A DNA stretch of 64,000 nt from positions 124,001 to 188,000 of the forward strand of contig MU385737.1 of NCBI GenBank assembly GCA_022497155.1, given 5' to 3'. Under the pieces are notes generated by a model. It saw only the letters and a list, made by a program, of their open reading frames with translations, had not been told where the DNA came from and made no database searches. This document shows, piece after piece, positions 1-11,793 of the stretch. The position numbers and the translations under genes were made by a program. How positions within the stretch are numbered: position 1 is the first letter of the stretch; every line of letters starts with the position of its first letter. Source of the DNA: Whalleya microplaca. Its lineage: Eukaryota; Ascomycota; Sordariomycetes; Xylariales; Xylariaceae.

Positions 1-376
1 CGTCAAAGAGATATGCGTAGCAGACCTTGGAATCGCGGTACCAGGCATACATGGAATTAATCGCCTCGCTGAGTTCCGCGGAGCTTCTTTTATCGATACA
101 GTTCGTGTCACACCACACGTATTGAAACCCGTCGGCGCGGGCACGACGACACGCGCCTATGATCTTGGCGTACCCGGACTTGCGAGTAATAGCCGCGTTG
201 GTGTTGCTATTATGGTGGGGATTAGGGTTCATGTAAGAGGGAGGGTGCACGCGTTCCCACTCCTGGAAGGTGACTTCCTCACCGCGCCAGACGTGCGAGA
301 GGATGGCATAGGGAGGCATCTTCGCGGGGTCGAAGAACTCCTGGAGCTCCAGGGTCTTGACGTCTATGAGGCGCAT
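1..376 (-). CDS. HET-domain (heterokaryon incompatibility) protein, N-terminal part, truncated by window edge
   Basis: Read on the minus strand from the ATG at 374-376, the frame stays open for 125 codons to the left edge of the window. It begins MRLIDVKTLELQEFFD and continues with YAILSHVWRGEEVTFQEW, the signature start of the fungal HET domain (usually YAILSHVWG). Further on come GYAKI, the QYVWCDTNCIDK block and the AINSMYAWYRD block, all in the order expected for that domain. HET proteins act in allorecognition and programmed cell death after fusion of unlike hyphae, and often carry ankyrin, WD or NACHT modules after the HET domain; that part lies outside the window. A run of small polar residues (NPNPHHNSNTNAA) sits between the first two blocks, a place where the family varies. 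Family assignment is firm; full architecture and function are unknown. Confidence 0.9.
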   Translation of the reverse strand, partial: MRLIDVKTLELQEFFDPAKMPPYAILSHVWRGEEVTFQEWERVHPPSYMNPNPHHNSNTNAAITRKSGYAKIIGACRRARADGFQYVWCDTNCIDKRSSAELSEAINSMYAWYRDSKVCYAYLFD

Positions 377-1374
377 GGTGATAGATTGGAGTTTGAAGGA
401 AATAGGGGGTAAGATGATGGACTATGGGGACGTGCTGATGACGGTGCAGACTGTGAGAGTCGATTTGAGAGCTCAGTGTGAGTTGGAGAGTATAGTTGAA
501 ACTGGACTCGGGGGTCGGCCAGCGTCGCATGCGACTTGGCCTGGTATATGAGAGGACTACTCTCCATCTTGGGGCCGTGATCACGAAGATGACTTGTCCC
601 ATGTTCAGTTCCTGTGTAGTTAGCTTGTAAGTGATATATAGGAAATGATAAGCTAAAAGCTAATTTGAACCTGATCATATTGAAGCATGCCCCTGATAAG
701 TGACGACTGTTAAACCAAAGATTACGTTTTGACAGATCTAGAACCTAACGTCTGATAGAAGTAAATACTCAGACTTCAATGTCTGTGCCTCACTTCAAAG
801 TGGACTAGAGAACGAAGCAAAACTCTTGAGGTGCCTCAAGGCGAAAAAAATGGGAGGTAGTAATCAGGATATCTAACGAGTATATCTTGGCGAGTGAGAA
901 TTGTTAGATCAAAAACTCTCGGATAGGTCCAGGGAGTAAATACGTACCGAAGGACTGGACTAGAGAATGCAATATGTGACAGGATCAAGACATTCAACAA
1001 GCGCGAATCGACCAATTATGGTAGTAATTCAGTACTCTCGTTGGCTTTTACCCACCTCGAGGGCTGAACTAGAGTGTAGGGTAAATGTACCATAAAGTCA
1101 AGAGACCTAAGGGTAGAAAGTGATACTCAGAACATTCGATAACACACGCACCGCGATATAGGAAGAATTCGTGCTGGTATTCATGATGCCACTGCCTAGT
1201 TTCTTGAAAAGATTTGTTTGCGCCGCTCCTGATCAAACGCGATACATCACTTGCAGCTGAAACTCTTTTTTCTCTAAGCCTGTCTGTCGGAAAAGCCACG
1301 CCACACCTTCCTATAACATTACTCATAACATTTATACGATCACTTATTGACCCCTCTCTGTCTTTCTCTCTCTC
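377..1374. other. intergenic: 5' side of the HET gene and 3' side of the AP-1 mu gene
   Basis: This stretch lies upstream of the HET gene start and downstream of the stop codon of the AP-1 mu gene. ORFs here are short, overlap on both strands and match no family that I recognise. Just before the AP-1 mu stop codon there is a CT-rich run (about 1355-1375). I see no RNA gene or mobile element. Confidence 0.5.
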
Positions 1375-2893
1375 TCATACGGCGTCCGGTAATCGCACTG
1401 CGATGTCTCCGGATTGGGTGATGTATCTGACCCAGGGCAGTGATGGGTATTGCAGCTAGAGGTAGATAGGTTAGTTAATGTGAAGTCTGATATGTCAGGA
1501 GTGACGAAGTGACGTACCTTGGGCTCGGTGATCTTCAGATACCGCACCTGAATACCACTTGTGGTGAAATACGGGATCTCGAATTTCACCTGGATCGGCC
1601 TCTTGGCGCCCTTGCCAGCATTGACACCGCCCATGCTGCCACCAAACCCACCCGTCATGCCTCCGCCGTGCTCGTCGTCGCCTCGGACGCTGGGGAGTCC
1701 CAGCTCGGCGCGCATGAGGAACTCCTTACCGCCTCCAAACTGCTTGATCTTCCAGACGATCGCGCTCTGCTCGGGAGCATAGTGGACGCTGCCGATGTTG
1801 GTCCGGAAGCGCGGGGAGTCGGCGTCGTCGGGTACGGGGACGATGATCTCGACGTTGTTGGCTGTACTCCTCCTCTTGAACTGCGCCTTGGCCTTCAGCA
1901 TGTACTCGATCCGGGAGCCCGAATGGCTCTCCACCACGCACTCGACCCAGATCAGGGGCTTGACCTGGGTGTTCAACCGGTAGCTCATGAGCTCGAACTC
2001 GCCGTCGGGGGGGATGAAGGAGATGGTGCGGTCGTTCTCGAAGCGCGATAACCGCACGCACTGGTGGAACTTGACGTCCTCCATCTCGATGGCCTTGCCG
2101 CGCGTCGTCCGCCCCGTCGTCTCGAACATGACCTTGTCGTTCAGGCCGAGGCGCAACTCAGGCATGCCGGATAAATAGCACTTCATCTTGATTGCGCCCA
2201 GGATCTCCGACCTCAGCACGTTGCCGTTCGCGGACACCAGCAGGTTCAGACTCTCGACCACGTCTAGGAAGACCTCGTTCTTCCTGTATCTTATGCCCTC
2301 GGACCGCCATGACACAGCGTTGGTGACGGCGATGGGTGGCCGCGCTTGGACTTCGAGCTTGTGTGATTCTTGGGTGATGTATTCTTGTAGGATCTTAGAT
2401 TCGGTGGTCTGGGGGTAGCCGAAATCCATCATCTCGTCCAGTAACTCGTATATAATAACAAAGTTGTCGCGAATAGACTCCTCTTCCAGCGCTTTGAAAT
2501 ATTCAGTGAAGACTTCGACGACTTTATGTAAGAATAGGAGGATCTCGGCGGCATTCGTATTTCGCTTCGTCAGGGCAAGGAGGTAGAGGTTGTTATGTCG
2601 TATGTAGAGGTACTACCACCATTTAGTCCTAGCCCATGCATACAATATTCCTGAATACATACGTTGATGCCTTCGTGTGAGAAGCATGGCGGCACGGCAG
2701 AGGATTCTTCTTCGGCTTCACTAAGGAGGATGGGGAACTGCTCGACAGCTGACATAGGGATATCACCTCGATAATTCCGGGCAAGGAGGGTCTGTACTTC
2801 CATCTATTAGCTTCCCTGCAGTCACGATACCATATCAGGTCTTTATAGACGCACCTTGCCCTTCAAGTCGAGGAAGAAGACTGCAGAGGCCAT
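1375..2893 (-). CDS. apm1: AP-1 clathrin adaptor complex, medium (mu) subunit
   Basis: Four exons on the minus strand: 2855-2893, 2663-2791, 1518-2612 and 1375-1455. The introns are 63, 50 and 62 bp, all GT-AG, and the phases join to a 447-residue protein, the usual size for AP mu1. The protein starts MASAVFFLDLKGK, followed by TLLARNYRGDIPMSAVEQF and the block ending EAEEESSAVPPCFSHEGIN, which is the N-terminal longin/mu domain. The C-terminal half carries the mu-homology domain (SWRSEGIRYRKNEVFLDVVE and later blocks) that binds Yxx-phi sorting signals, and ends with WVRYITQSGD. AP-1 sorts cargo between the trans-Golgi network and endosomes with clathrin. A Gly/Met-rich insert (GGGMTGGFGGSMGGVNAGKG) interrupts the mu-homology domain about 75 residues before the end. 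Family assignment is firm; the first 13-codon exon rests on splice logic and family resemblance. Confidence 0.93.
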
Positions 2894-5800
2894 GGTGTCG
2901 GATTAGGCGATAGATTCAGGGGAGCAGTTGGAGCGGTGTCCTTCAATTGGCGCCCAGGCCAGACAGGAGAGTTCAGGAACTGGTGCTCATTCGACCGAGC
3001 ACATCTGCAGATGATCGGTATGCACAAAGGGGGTCCGTAGTAAGGGTTGTCGATATATCTACTCCGTAAATCGCAGGTAATGCTTGGGATGGCCTCGAAG
3101 GTATAAACCCCACGTTGCTATTTGCTTCAGTTGCAGGTGTCAGCCACAGTCAAGGCTCAAGGCGCTTGGACCATGAGGTAATCGGGAGTATATCGGATTT
3201 ATCCGTAACCTAATCTGTAGTGTCACATGACCTAGAAAGCTAGCCTGTCCCCTCCCTCCACCGTCTTTTATCTCACGATTCTTTTCGCAGTGGACCTTTT
3301 CTCTTCTTTTTTCTTCAACGCGTCCATTAGACAGTGCAGCTCGTTATATGACACAACTGGATCTGGCATTCTGCTGGTCTTCCGACCGTGTTCTCATTGA
3401 TGTAAGCTAGCGATTTCGAGACGCGGAGAAGTATTCAATCTTGATATGGTACCATAAGAGCTGCCCGAGTATTATCTGCCTTTCTGGCATCATACTATTG
3501 CTTGGGCGGCGTCAGAGGAACCGGACATTTCATTCCCTTCCCAACACACTTGCTTGCTGCTAACACACTTGCTGCTGCATGAATTCAATTATGTAAGAAA
3601 TCTCCGAACCTACAGCTTTTCGGGGCCAGCACCAGTCAGAGCACCAGTCAGCAGCCGAGGCTCGTAATATTTCTCTCAACTTTTCCAGGTCAGCTCTCGG
3701 CCATTGATAACCTGACCATCAATCAACTGTGGCAAGCGCCGGGTTGATGCAGTAATAACATACGACCATAGATTAGCGACATCTAGATGGTGCCAAACCA
3801 TCGTATCTGTTGCCTACCTTCCTACCTACCTACTACCTACACTATCGAAGGGTCTCACAGCAGCCCAGCTCGGCGATATATTAACGTCCAGTCCAGTCCT
3901 TCGACTGCAGTCCAGGTGCCGGAGTTCGCAGTTAGGTGCATTTAAACATCTGATGCCACATGAGCTGTACCCCACAGACGTTAGACTCTTGGACGCTTAG
4001 CCCCGAAGTCTATCCGTTTGGTCGGCAACTTGTACCGTCACATGAAACCCAAACTACGTAGATGCCATGCGATAGCCGACGAAGCTTGAAAGTTCAGAGA
4101 TAGTGTCTCGTGAAGTTGGTGTTGGCATACGTACCTACTTTGTATGGAGACATACATCTTGATCCAAGCGGAAAAACTACATACAATACTCACACTTTCA
4201 GTCTCTATGCTACTGCAAGTGCTTTACAATAATAAGGCAAAGTAAAGAAGGCGAAAGAGAGATTGATCTTCTCAACCGTTGACACAGGGGTTGTGTATGT
4301 ATGCGTACGAGAAGATCGCCCATCTTGATTCTTGACCGATCCGCCCGTTTCGTATAGAGGATTATTTGGCTTTTCGGAATTCAAAAGAAGGAATTACAGG
4401 TACATATCATGTGCTTTTTTTGTTGAACCTCTTGCTCAATTGGGCTGTCTGTGGAACATCTTTACCTATTCCCCTGCCTTCCTCCCTGTCGGCAGCGTCA
4501 GAGGCAACGGAATGCAGGCCCTCCCACTGGTCGAGGTTTCAGTGATGCCAGTGGTTTCATCGCCGCTAGAACCCATCGACGTTAGTTGCATGTGATCATC
4601 TACTATGATACACGCGTAGACCCAGTTAACGACACGCTTGGGATGTCTGACACGTGCTTGTACCTCTATTTCTATTCACTATCGGCAAGCGTCTTCCTAG
4701 CTCGCCAGTCGCAGATCTTCGGTCTTTCAGATTTCATCATCACAGGCTGACAGGCTTGCTGGCTGGCTGGCAGGCTTGTACTATAGTTGCAACTGATTTC
4801 GTTTAAGCCCTCGGAACCTCTCCCCTGGGGCAGGGTCATCCGGCGGGTGTTTGCTGGAGCGTTGGGTTGCAATACAGTTTGCCATCTAATATGCAATACC
4901 TAAGATAGGGATATGTAGTGATGACCCCAGGTATTGCCTCATCACAGCAAGTCATAATAAGTATTGTGTGATAGGTAAGCTGGTAAGCTAAATACATACC
5001 TAACTAAGAACTGCAGAGCCGGTACAGATGCTACTGCGTAGTTCAACGGCCGACGAATGCATATGCATGGGATACCACGAAGCTTTCACAAGCCGATTCT
5101 TCTCCCTCTTTCTCGGTACTCAAGGGTCTCGGTCTCACATCCGTGCTATCTTTGGGACATCTGGATTTCTTGGGGAATATCTGCAGTTCTGGAAGGATGG
5201 GCAGGCCAGTCACAGGCCGTGCCGAGCCCACACCGTCCACTAGGAGCGTCCCCTATATTCGCAGGACCCTGCCAGCTAGCGCAGCCTGCAGCGCCCTTTA
5301 CCAAGCGTGCAGCGTTTTTGATGCCCGCCTGACCTCCCGAACATGCCACTGACAGTGAGTGAAGTGAGTGAAGTTGAAGTCGCCTCGCTGCTGGCGCTTC
5401 TGATAGGGGGGGGATTTCTCAGCAGCCCCCAAAAGCCCCAACGACCGAACAGCACATATGTATTCTCACATATTCTTGACATTTGATACCTTACATGTAT
5501 ACATGTATGCTTCCAATCCCCAATCCATCTGCGGTGGTCTGGTCTCCTCCACTTTTCTGTACCAAGAGTCCAGGACGACTTTCAATACCTGCATGTGCTT
5601 GTGGGTGCCCCATACATAACATCCATACATAACATCCATACATAGTACGGAGTACATACACCCAATACTCATACAAAGTACCTACGTAGGTACGAGTATT
5701 CCGTACCTCTCTTACCTCTCTTATTAAAACATCCCATCACTAATAACATATTATTATTCCTCCCATCGTCTTACACACCGAAATCTCTCGCCTAGTTTCT

Positions 5801-6285
5801 GACTCTGACCTGGGACATCTATCTACTCACATGTCTCTCTCTATTATCTCTCTATGATCTATGATCTATGATCCTGCGGTCTCTTTTTATTATTATTCCT
5901 GTTCCGCTTGTGTCACTGTTTTATTGTTTTATTATCCTTGAATAATTAGATTCATAATCCAATACGACCTGTCGGAAGCCATCTACCTAACTTAACCACA
6001 TTTTACTGTATCATTGGACATCCACTCGGCTCCACCGCCAAAAGACGATCCATCGCGCTGTATCACCTATTCACGTTGAACTAACTGACTGACTGAGTCT
6101 TCTGCGCACTCGCTCACTCACTCCGAGTCACTCTCACACACTATTCATAATTATTGGAATAACCAGATCAAAAGCCACGGCCAATGCGCAAATGATCGCA
6201 TTATAGTAACCCGCAATATATTGCTAGCTCGTAAAGTGCCTCTTATCTAGTATAAGCACTTTTAGCGTTCGTGAGGCCAAACGCA
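2894..6285. other. long intergenic region between divergent AP-1 mu and Opi1-like genes
   Basis: About 3.4 kb separates the two divergently transcribed genes. I see no convincing gene. The longest ORF (4332-4595, 87 codons) has no recognisable domain. Low-complexity tracts include CTAC repeats near 3815-3842, three copies of a CATACATAACATC-type unit near 5610-5645, and CT-rich leader-like sequence from about 5700 to 6150. A long 5' untranslated region for the downstream regulator is plausible here but not shown. Confidence 0.5.
5664..5700. repeat. inverted repeat with perfect 16-bp palindrome
   Basis: GTACCTACGTAGGTAC at 5678-5693 is its own reverse complement. It is flanked by AATACTC (5664-5670) and GAGTATT (5694-5700), which are also reverse complements, so the whole could form a hairpin with one asymmetric internal loop. 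It lies about 590 bp upstream of the Opi1-like start codon. Confidence 0.6.
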
Positions 6286-8277
6286 ATGGAGCAGCAGCAT
6301 CAGCAGAATCACATGTCGATTCCACTTCAGACACAGACCCAGACCCACGATCAAAAGCATGCTTTATTTCCACATCCCGAACCACGACATGCACCACCAC
6401 CGTCCGAACCCACGGCCGCCATATTCGACCGCTTAGACCGACCGTTTAAGCTTCCATTGTATCCTCCGCCCTCCTATGCGCAAACCCACGATCCTGCCGC
6501 CCTGAGGTTCCCTGACACGCCCAAGACCGAGCTTGCTCCCATCAAGCCGACCAGCGCGCAGCTGACTGACGAGAAAAATCACCACAGCAACAGTCTCCCT
6601 TCGCTGTCCTCATTGACGGCCTCATCCTCCACGCCGTTATACCCTTCGTCGCAACCTCCAGAACCGGCCTATTCTCCCCCAGCACCACCCTCCGTCACCC
6701 ATTGGCCCAGCCTGAATCCATTAACCGCCTACTACACACCAAGCCATGCGCAGAACGCCGAATCGCCTATGCGGATGGACGTAGACTCGAGTAGCAACAG
6801 CGGCCTGAGTGCTGCATCGTCTGACCGCTTCCAGGATGGTCGGGCGAGTAGTGTCAGCCTAGATGATCCAGACGTGCGGATGGCTGCAGAGGCATTGGGC
6901 GATCTACGAGCAGGTCAGTTATCACTCGTCGCTTTGTCTCTTTTCTATATGTGATAGCAATGCGCATGAACTAGGTACCGAATTGATCATCATATTGACA
7001 ATTGACTTGCTACTGCAACAGACTTTGTCTCTTCACCGCGCGACAGGCATACACCGGGTCCGGCGTCGCCCCGGTCTCAGTCGAACGGACCTCAATCCGA
7101 GCCATTGATATCATTGCTTACCACGTCACATCCACTACTCGCTACGACGATCGAAGGCGCCACCTACGCCTACGTCAACTCGAAGAACTATTCGCCGCGG
7201 TTCAAGACGAGCGCCGAATACGTGGAGGGCTATGTGATACCCATTGCGAATACTGTCAACTCGGTGGGTCGAGTGACAGGTGTCGAAGGTGGTGTCCGGT
7301 GGTTCTTGGGAGGCGGGAGAAGACACAAGTCACAAAGCTCCGACCTGGAGGCTGGCGATCACGGTTCCAACAAACGCAGGAAGGTTGATGATGGTCCCCA
7401 CGGCTACAGGGAGCCTACTCCGGAACCTGCGTCGGGCGTGCAGACCCCCAGGGCTTCTACCGAGAACTATCAAGATCGGCGGTTATCCATCGCAAGCACA
7501 ATTGACACCCTGCCAGCGTATGACGAGCATCGGTCACCGCCGTATGAACACTTGGCACAATCCGAGCCACGTCCGAACAGCGCGGCATGGCAGTCTCGAT
7601 TGATCATGTCGACATCGGGGCTGAGCATCGCCATGAGCGAGGAGAGCCTGCGCAGCCTGAAGTATTGTCTGAGCTGGCTCCGATGGGCTAACGTACGCAT
7701 CGGAAACGTGATCAACAAGCTGAAGGCGACGATGGAGAAGCTCGAGAACGGCAGGATACACACCGCCGACGGCGACCATCCCATGAACGGCACCTCGTCC
7801 ACGAGCGAGCCCGTGGATCGGAATCAGCTTGCGGCGAAGATCGCCGAGCTCAAGTCGGACGTGCTCAAGACCCTGCAGGACGTCATCAACACCGTCAGCA
7901 GATACGCGGGCGGCGCTCTGCCCGAGAACGCGCGCGAGCTTGTCCGGCGGCACCTGACGAGCCTGCCGCAGCGCTTCAGAGTCGCGAGCATGGCTGGGAC
8001 CGAGCAGCAGGGCAGTCTCACCAACGAGGCTCGCGAGGAGGGAGGCGAGGCGCAGGAGAAGGAGACGCGCGAGAGCGCTCAACGCGTTCTCGTGCTCGCC
8101 AAGGAGGGTCTCGAGATGATGGCGCAAGTATCGGGGGTCCTCGACGGCACCATCGTCAGCGCCGAGGAGTGGTGCGATCGACTGGGCAGGAGAAAGCGGC
8201 AACAGCGGGAGGAGCTACTTGGTGGCAGTGCGTCTCCCTATCCGCAAGTTCCTTTTGAGGATGTGAAGATGGGTTGA
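6286..8277 (+). CDS. opi1/ccg-8: Opi1-domain transcriptional regulator (CCG-8-like)
   Basis: Two exons, 6286-6913 and 7022-8277, joined across a 108-bp intron (GTCAGT donor, CAACAG acceptor), give 627 residues. The ATG at 6286 is the first in-frame one. The N-terminal 190 residues are Pro/Ser/Gln-rich and probably disordered. The junction restores EALGDLRADFVSSP, a conserved Opi1-family motif. Residues about 245-307 hold HPLLATTIEGATYAYVNSKN and a block ending RVTGVEGGVRWFLGG; residues about 418-450 hold SLRSLKYCLSWLRWANVRIG. In yeast, Opi1 represses phospholipid-synthesis genes in response to phosphatidic acid. The Neurospora clock-controlled gene ccg-8 belongs to this family and affects lipid and sterol homeostasis. 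Which of these roles applies here is inference. The domain call is strong. Confidence 0.9.
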
Positions 8278-10794
8278 GTTAAGTTGAGAAGAGAAAGGAG
8301 AAAAAAGAAAATGTACGAAAATTGTAGGGTTGCAAAAAAAGTGAGGCGTTTCCATCATTCATCGTCGTTATCATCCATTGGGAAGACAAAAAGAACTATA
8401 ACCACAAAAAAGCATATGCAAAAATACGAGGATTCTGAATTTCCTGAAAAAGACGATGGCGGGGTGGAATTCTCTCCCGAGAAATATGGGACGAAAAGAG
8501 TGCTGAAGAAGATGATGGATCAATGGATGGATGGAAGTTCGAGAGCAGCAAGAAAGCGAAAGCGATTTCGAATTTGGAACGTGACGATCACTGAGTAACG
8601 AAGACGAGATGTTTTACTGCACCACCAGCTTGCTTCTCTCAGATGGGAGATGCTGAACGACATTAGGTCTAACTTGACCTACCTACTACTACTTACTACC
8701 TGCTGTTTATTGTCTACATTTACAACATCGTTTTTTCCTTCCCTGTCGTTACTGTCACAAAAATCTTTTCAGAGATATCTACTACTGCTTATACCCACGT
8801 CGTGGCAGACATCAAAGAACCCCTTTCTCTTTACCAGCACTACCTTTACTACCACAACTACCCACACTACTCACCATTACTACCACTTACTACTAAGCGC
8901 CATGTGTTTCCCCCCTATCTCTTCCACTTACTAGTACGGACTTCTACTTCTACTACCTGCTCATGCATTTCCTCTCCATTATCCGGGTCTCATGATATTT
9001 ATATTATCGGTCGTGGTGGTACGGTTTTCTCCGGTTCCGGTTCCGGTTGTTTCGGGTTTTCATTCATTGTTTTATTGTTTTTGTTCGGGCGGTGAAGAGA
9101 CGGCAACGTCCATCACGAACGATCACGGGATAGGGAAGGATGGAGGAAGGAAGGAAGGAAAGGGGCATTGCGGGATCTTTGTGTTCTATTTTGAGAATTA
9201 CATGATTAACTAGTTGTTTTACTGGGTTGTTTGACGGTTTGATTTGTTGTGTTGCGAGGTGTAATTGTTCCCTCCTCTTCTGGGGCAACATGGTTGGCGG
9301 CAGAGGGAAAGGAGTGGGAGGGAGGAGTAAGAGTGGAAGAGGGAGAGGGAGGAGGGGAAAGGGGAGGGGGTTCCTGTGTCAAATCTAGTCGCACATAGCA
9401 TCGTTGCATTATCGCTAAGCAAGGCAAAGCAAAGCAAAGCAAAGACTGAATAGATCCCGTTCAACAGTGGTGTATTGTGTGTCTGTGTGTACGGTCTTGC
9501 AAGATGTGGTGGAGTGGGATGTCACTGAGGTCTGGTGCTGTAGCCTTCGTAACTAGACAGATTTCATGATCTCGCTGTCATATTGAAAAGACGAGTTCAC
9601 CCGCTATGGTTGGAGTCCCTTCTTACTGCTGCCTATACATGCCCGAAAGAGACAGATTTCATTACCATTCCTCGGAAATAGTAGCGGCAGAAGCCGGGAT
9701 AGACCAACGGCAGACCGGGTAGCGGAATTGGAGAAGCTTACCGGAAAGCCTTCTTCAGATACCGAAATGCAAGTGACAGACAGCGTGGCATCAACGACCG
9801 GCAGCTCTCGGCGTTAAATTATCGTCGGGCTTGGAGTTGCTCCTATCCATGAAAGAGAAGAGAAACCCCGAAATATAAGAGGTAGTTGTATCGACCGGAT
9901 ATCAAGTGCCGGATCTGTGAGTATGGATAAGCAGCTATGAATGGAGGTAGGTATACGGATGAAGTTGAGGCAGTAAAGGGCTCAGTTGCATAAAGGGGAT
10001 ATAGGTCATGCAATCCTACCCGAAATATAGTTTGGTATTTTGATAGTGATGCTAATGAGATGCTTGCCCCTTTTCTCATCAACTCGTAATATTTGTTGTA
10101 GGGTCCCAACTAAGAAGTCGTTACTCTCAAACGCATTTCCATATCATGGTAATAACTTGTCAGGATGATATCGAGATTTCTATCATTTTATTACTAAATT
10201 CTAATCACACTTACAACCTAATGATAACAAGTCCATCATTCCTCTTAAGATACTAGAAGGGGTACCGGTGGTCGTATAGTCCTTAACGGGCACCAATCCA
10301 TTAGGTACTTTTATAGCTCGTCGTGGCTTAACATATGGCGATGTCGTTGTCGTTGTCGAAAGGCCAGCGAGTGTATAAACTACTTAGTAATATCATAAAG
10401 TCTATGTGTATTTATACTATCTATGAGATATTCGCAGACTTGGACTTTTGTAGCAATATGTCAAGCTGGCTAACATTACGAACTAGCTACAATCGATCCA
10501 CTTGATCACTCTATAAACTTGTAAATTGTTTGCCTTATGAATCACTACTCTTACTTCAGCATTCAGTATGATCGTCTGAGGGACTCGCCGCAAACAAGCA
10601 GAGCTGGCGGTCTGGTCCAACTCAGCTACAGATCCCTTGCTACTATGGTTGCCGAGGTCTCGGATAGCATCGATCAGTTGCCGATGCTCAGAAGGAAACA
10701 TAAACGATCGTATTGATACAAGGAGCTATCAAAGTAATAACTTCAACTACAAGGCGACTACTAGGAAGTGGTTCAAAAGATATTACTCAGTCAA
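8278..10794. other. intergenic: 3' flank of the Opi1-like gene and gene-poor sequence
   Basis: The first kilobase has a T/C-rich, UTR-like composition with short repeats (CTACTACTACTTAC runs near 8680; CCGGTT tandem copies at 9031-9048; GCAAA repeats at 9421-9443). From about 10000 the sequence becomes AT-richer, with only short overlapping ORFs. I find no gene I can support. Confidence 0.45.
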
Positions 10795-11178
10795 TCATAC
10801 ATTCACTCGATAAATGTAATAAAGAACCTGCAAATTTTCTAAGCAGCAATATATTTTAACACTGATCAAGTCAAACAAGGCAATCGTGACAATAGCTTCT
10901 CGATACTTCTGCCACTCATTATAGACGTTGTTCGCGCTGGAGCGGCTCGAAGCGCAGAGGACCAGATACTCTGTCGCTTTGCCACTCCATGGGCCTTTCT
11001 TTCCTTCGACTTGCATACGTACAACGGGTAAGTCCTCCTGTGCAACGCATTTTCCTCCGGAGCCATTGTTCCGTTGGATCTTACAAGACACCGCATTGTC
11101 TGGGCATTGGTGGCATAGGGTACCATGATCATACGCCTGGAGGATCTCCCTCTGTTTCTGAACCAAATCCCGCCCCAT
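10795..11178 (-). CDS. possible small hypothetical protein
   Basis: A 127-codon ATG-initiated ORF starts MGRDLVQKQREILQAYDHGT and contains four spaced cysteines in the first half (CHQC, then two more) followed by EGKKGPWSGKATEYLVLC. Composition looks more protein-like than most short ORFs in this AT-rich stretch, and the last ~25 codons look less so, as if a splice or frame change occurs there. I recognise no family. It may be a chance ORF or part of a decayed gene. Confidence 0.25.
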   Translation of the reverse strand: MGRDLVQKQREILQAYDHGTLCHQCPDNAVSCKIQRNNGSGGKCVAQEDLPVVRMQVEGKKGPWSGKATEYLVLCASSRSSANNVYNEWQKYREAIVTIALFDLISVKIYCCLENLQVLYYIYRVNV

Positions 11179-11403
11179 GTTGTCTCATGGGGTTCCAAAG
11201 CCAACAAATGACAGACTCAGAGCCCTCTATATTTTAAGAAGGCGAGCTGTACGGCAATAGCCGCCGCGGTCCTCTAATCCAAGGAATATGTTGTCCGATA
11301 GGTGAAGGGACGGCGATAACAGGGAAGATAGGGATCTTGATATAGTGTAAGATCTCCATGGTGATGGTGACTTTTAAGTGGTACACGGTGGATTCATGGT
11401 TGT

Positions 11404-11793
11404 CTATGGGGGGTTATCAACTGCACCGGTCGGGATATATGTAGTGTAAGGTTGCCTGCTGATGGGGATCGAGTCGACCTGTTTGACCCGTTCCGTTCGG
11501 GTACGCTTCCTCGGAGGCTCGGTACCTCCAGTTGTACCATCAGAATCAGGCTGCTGGTGTGCCTGCAGAAAGACAAGGTTGGAAGTCTTTGGCCAAAGGA
11601 TCTATCGCAGGTGAGTACCACTGCGACAAGCATGACTTAGCTATATTAGGGTCTGCTCACCAGTAGTTCGCGATCGCCCTTTGCAGCTGCATCCTTGCGA
11701 ACAGCACCAATCTCAAAGAACCACGGGGTGAGGATGCCGACGGCGTTATTGATGGCAGCCTGGCCGGTTTTCTCGAATCCAGTATGGGTAAGC
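11404..11793 (-). CDS. 3' exons of an unrecognised or decayed protein-coding gene
   Basis: Two segments on the minus strand splice cleanly in phase. Exon 11661-11793 encodes 44 residues including GFEKTGQAAINNAVGIL and FEIGAVRKDAAAKGDREL. After a 98-bp GT-AG intron (11563-11660), exon 11404-11562 encodes 52 residues with PPRKRTRTERVKQ and ends GAVDNPP-stop. Both look like coding sequence, yet I find no start codon. An alternative acceptor about 25 bases further upstream would extend the first exon (IDSRLTHTGFEK) and could join an exon-like piece near 11940. The gene is therefore either a multi-exon gene with a 5' end I cannot place, or a relic. I recognise no domain; the basic cluster could be a nuclear localisation signal. 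Confidence 0.35.

Noticed and set aside
4332..4595. 87-codon ORF in the AP-1 mu/Opi1 intergenic region
   Set aside because: No family resemblance and no supporting neighbouring exon; consistent with chance.
8284..8934. ORFs just downstream of the Opi1-like gene
   Set aside because: Lys/Arg- or Tyr/Thr/Ser-rich readings of A-rich and CT-rich 3' flank without domains.
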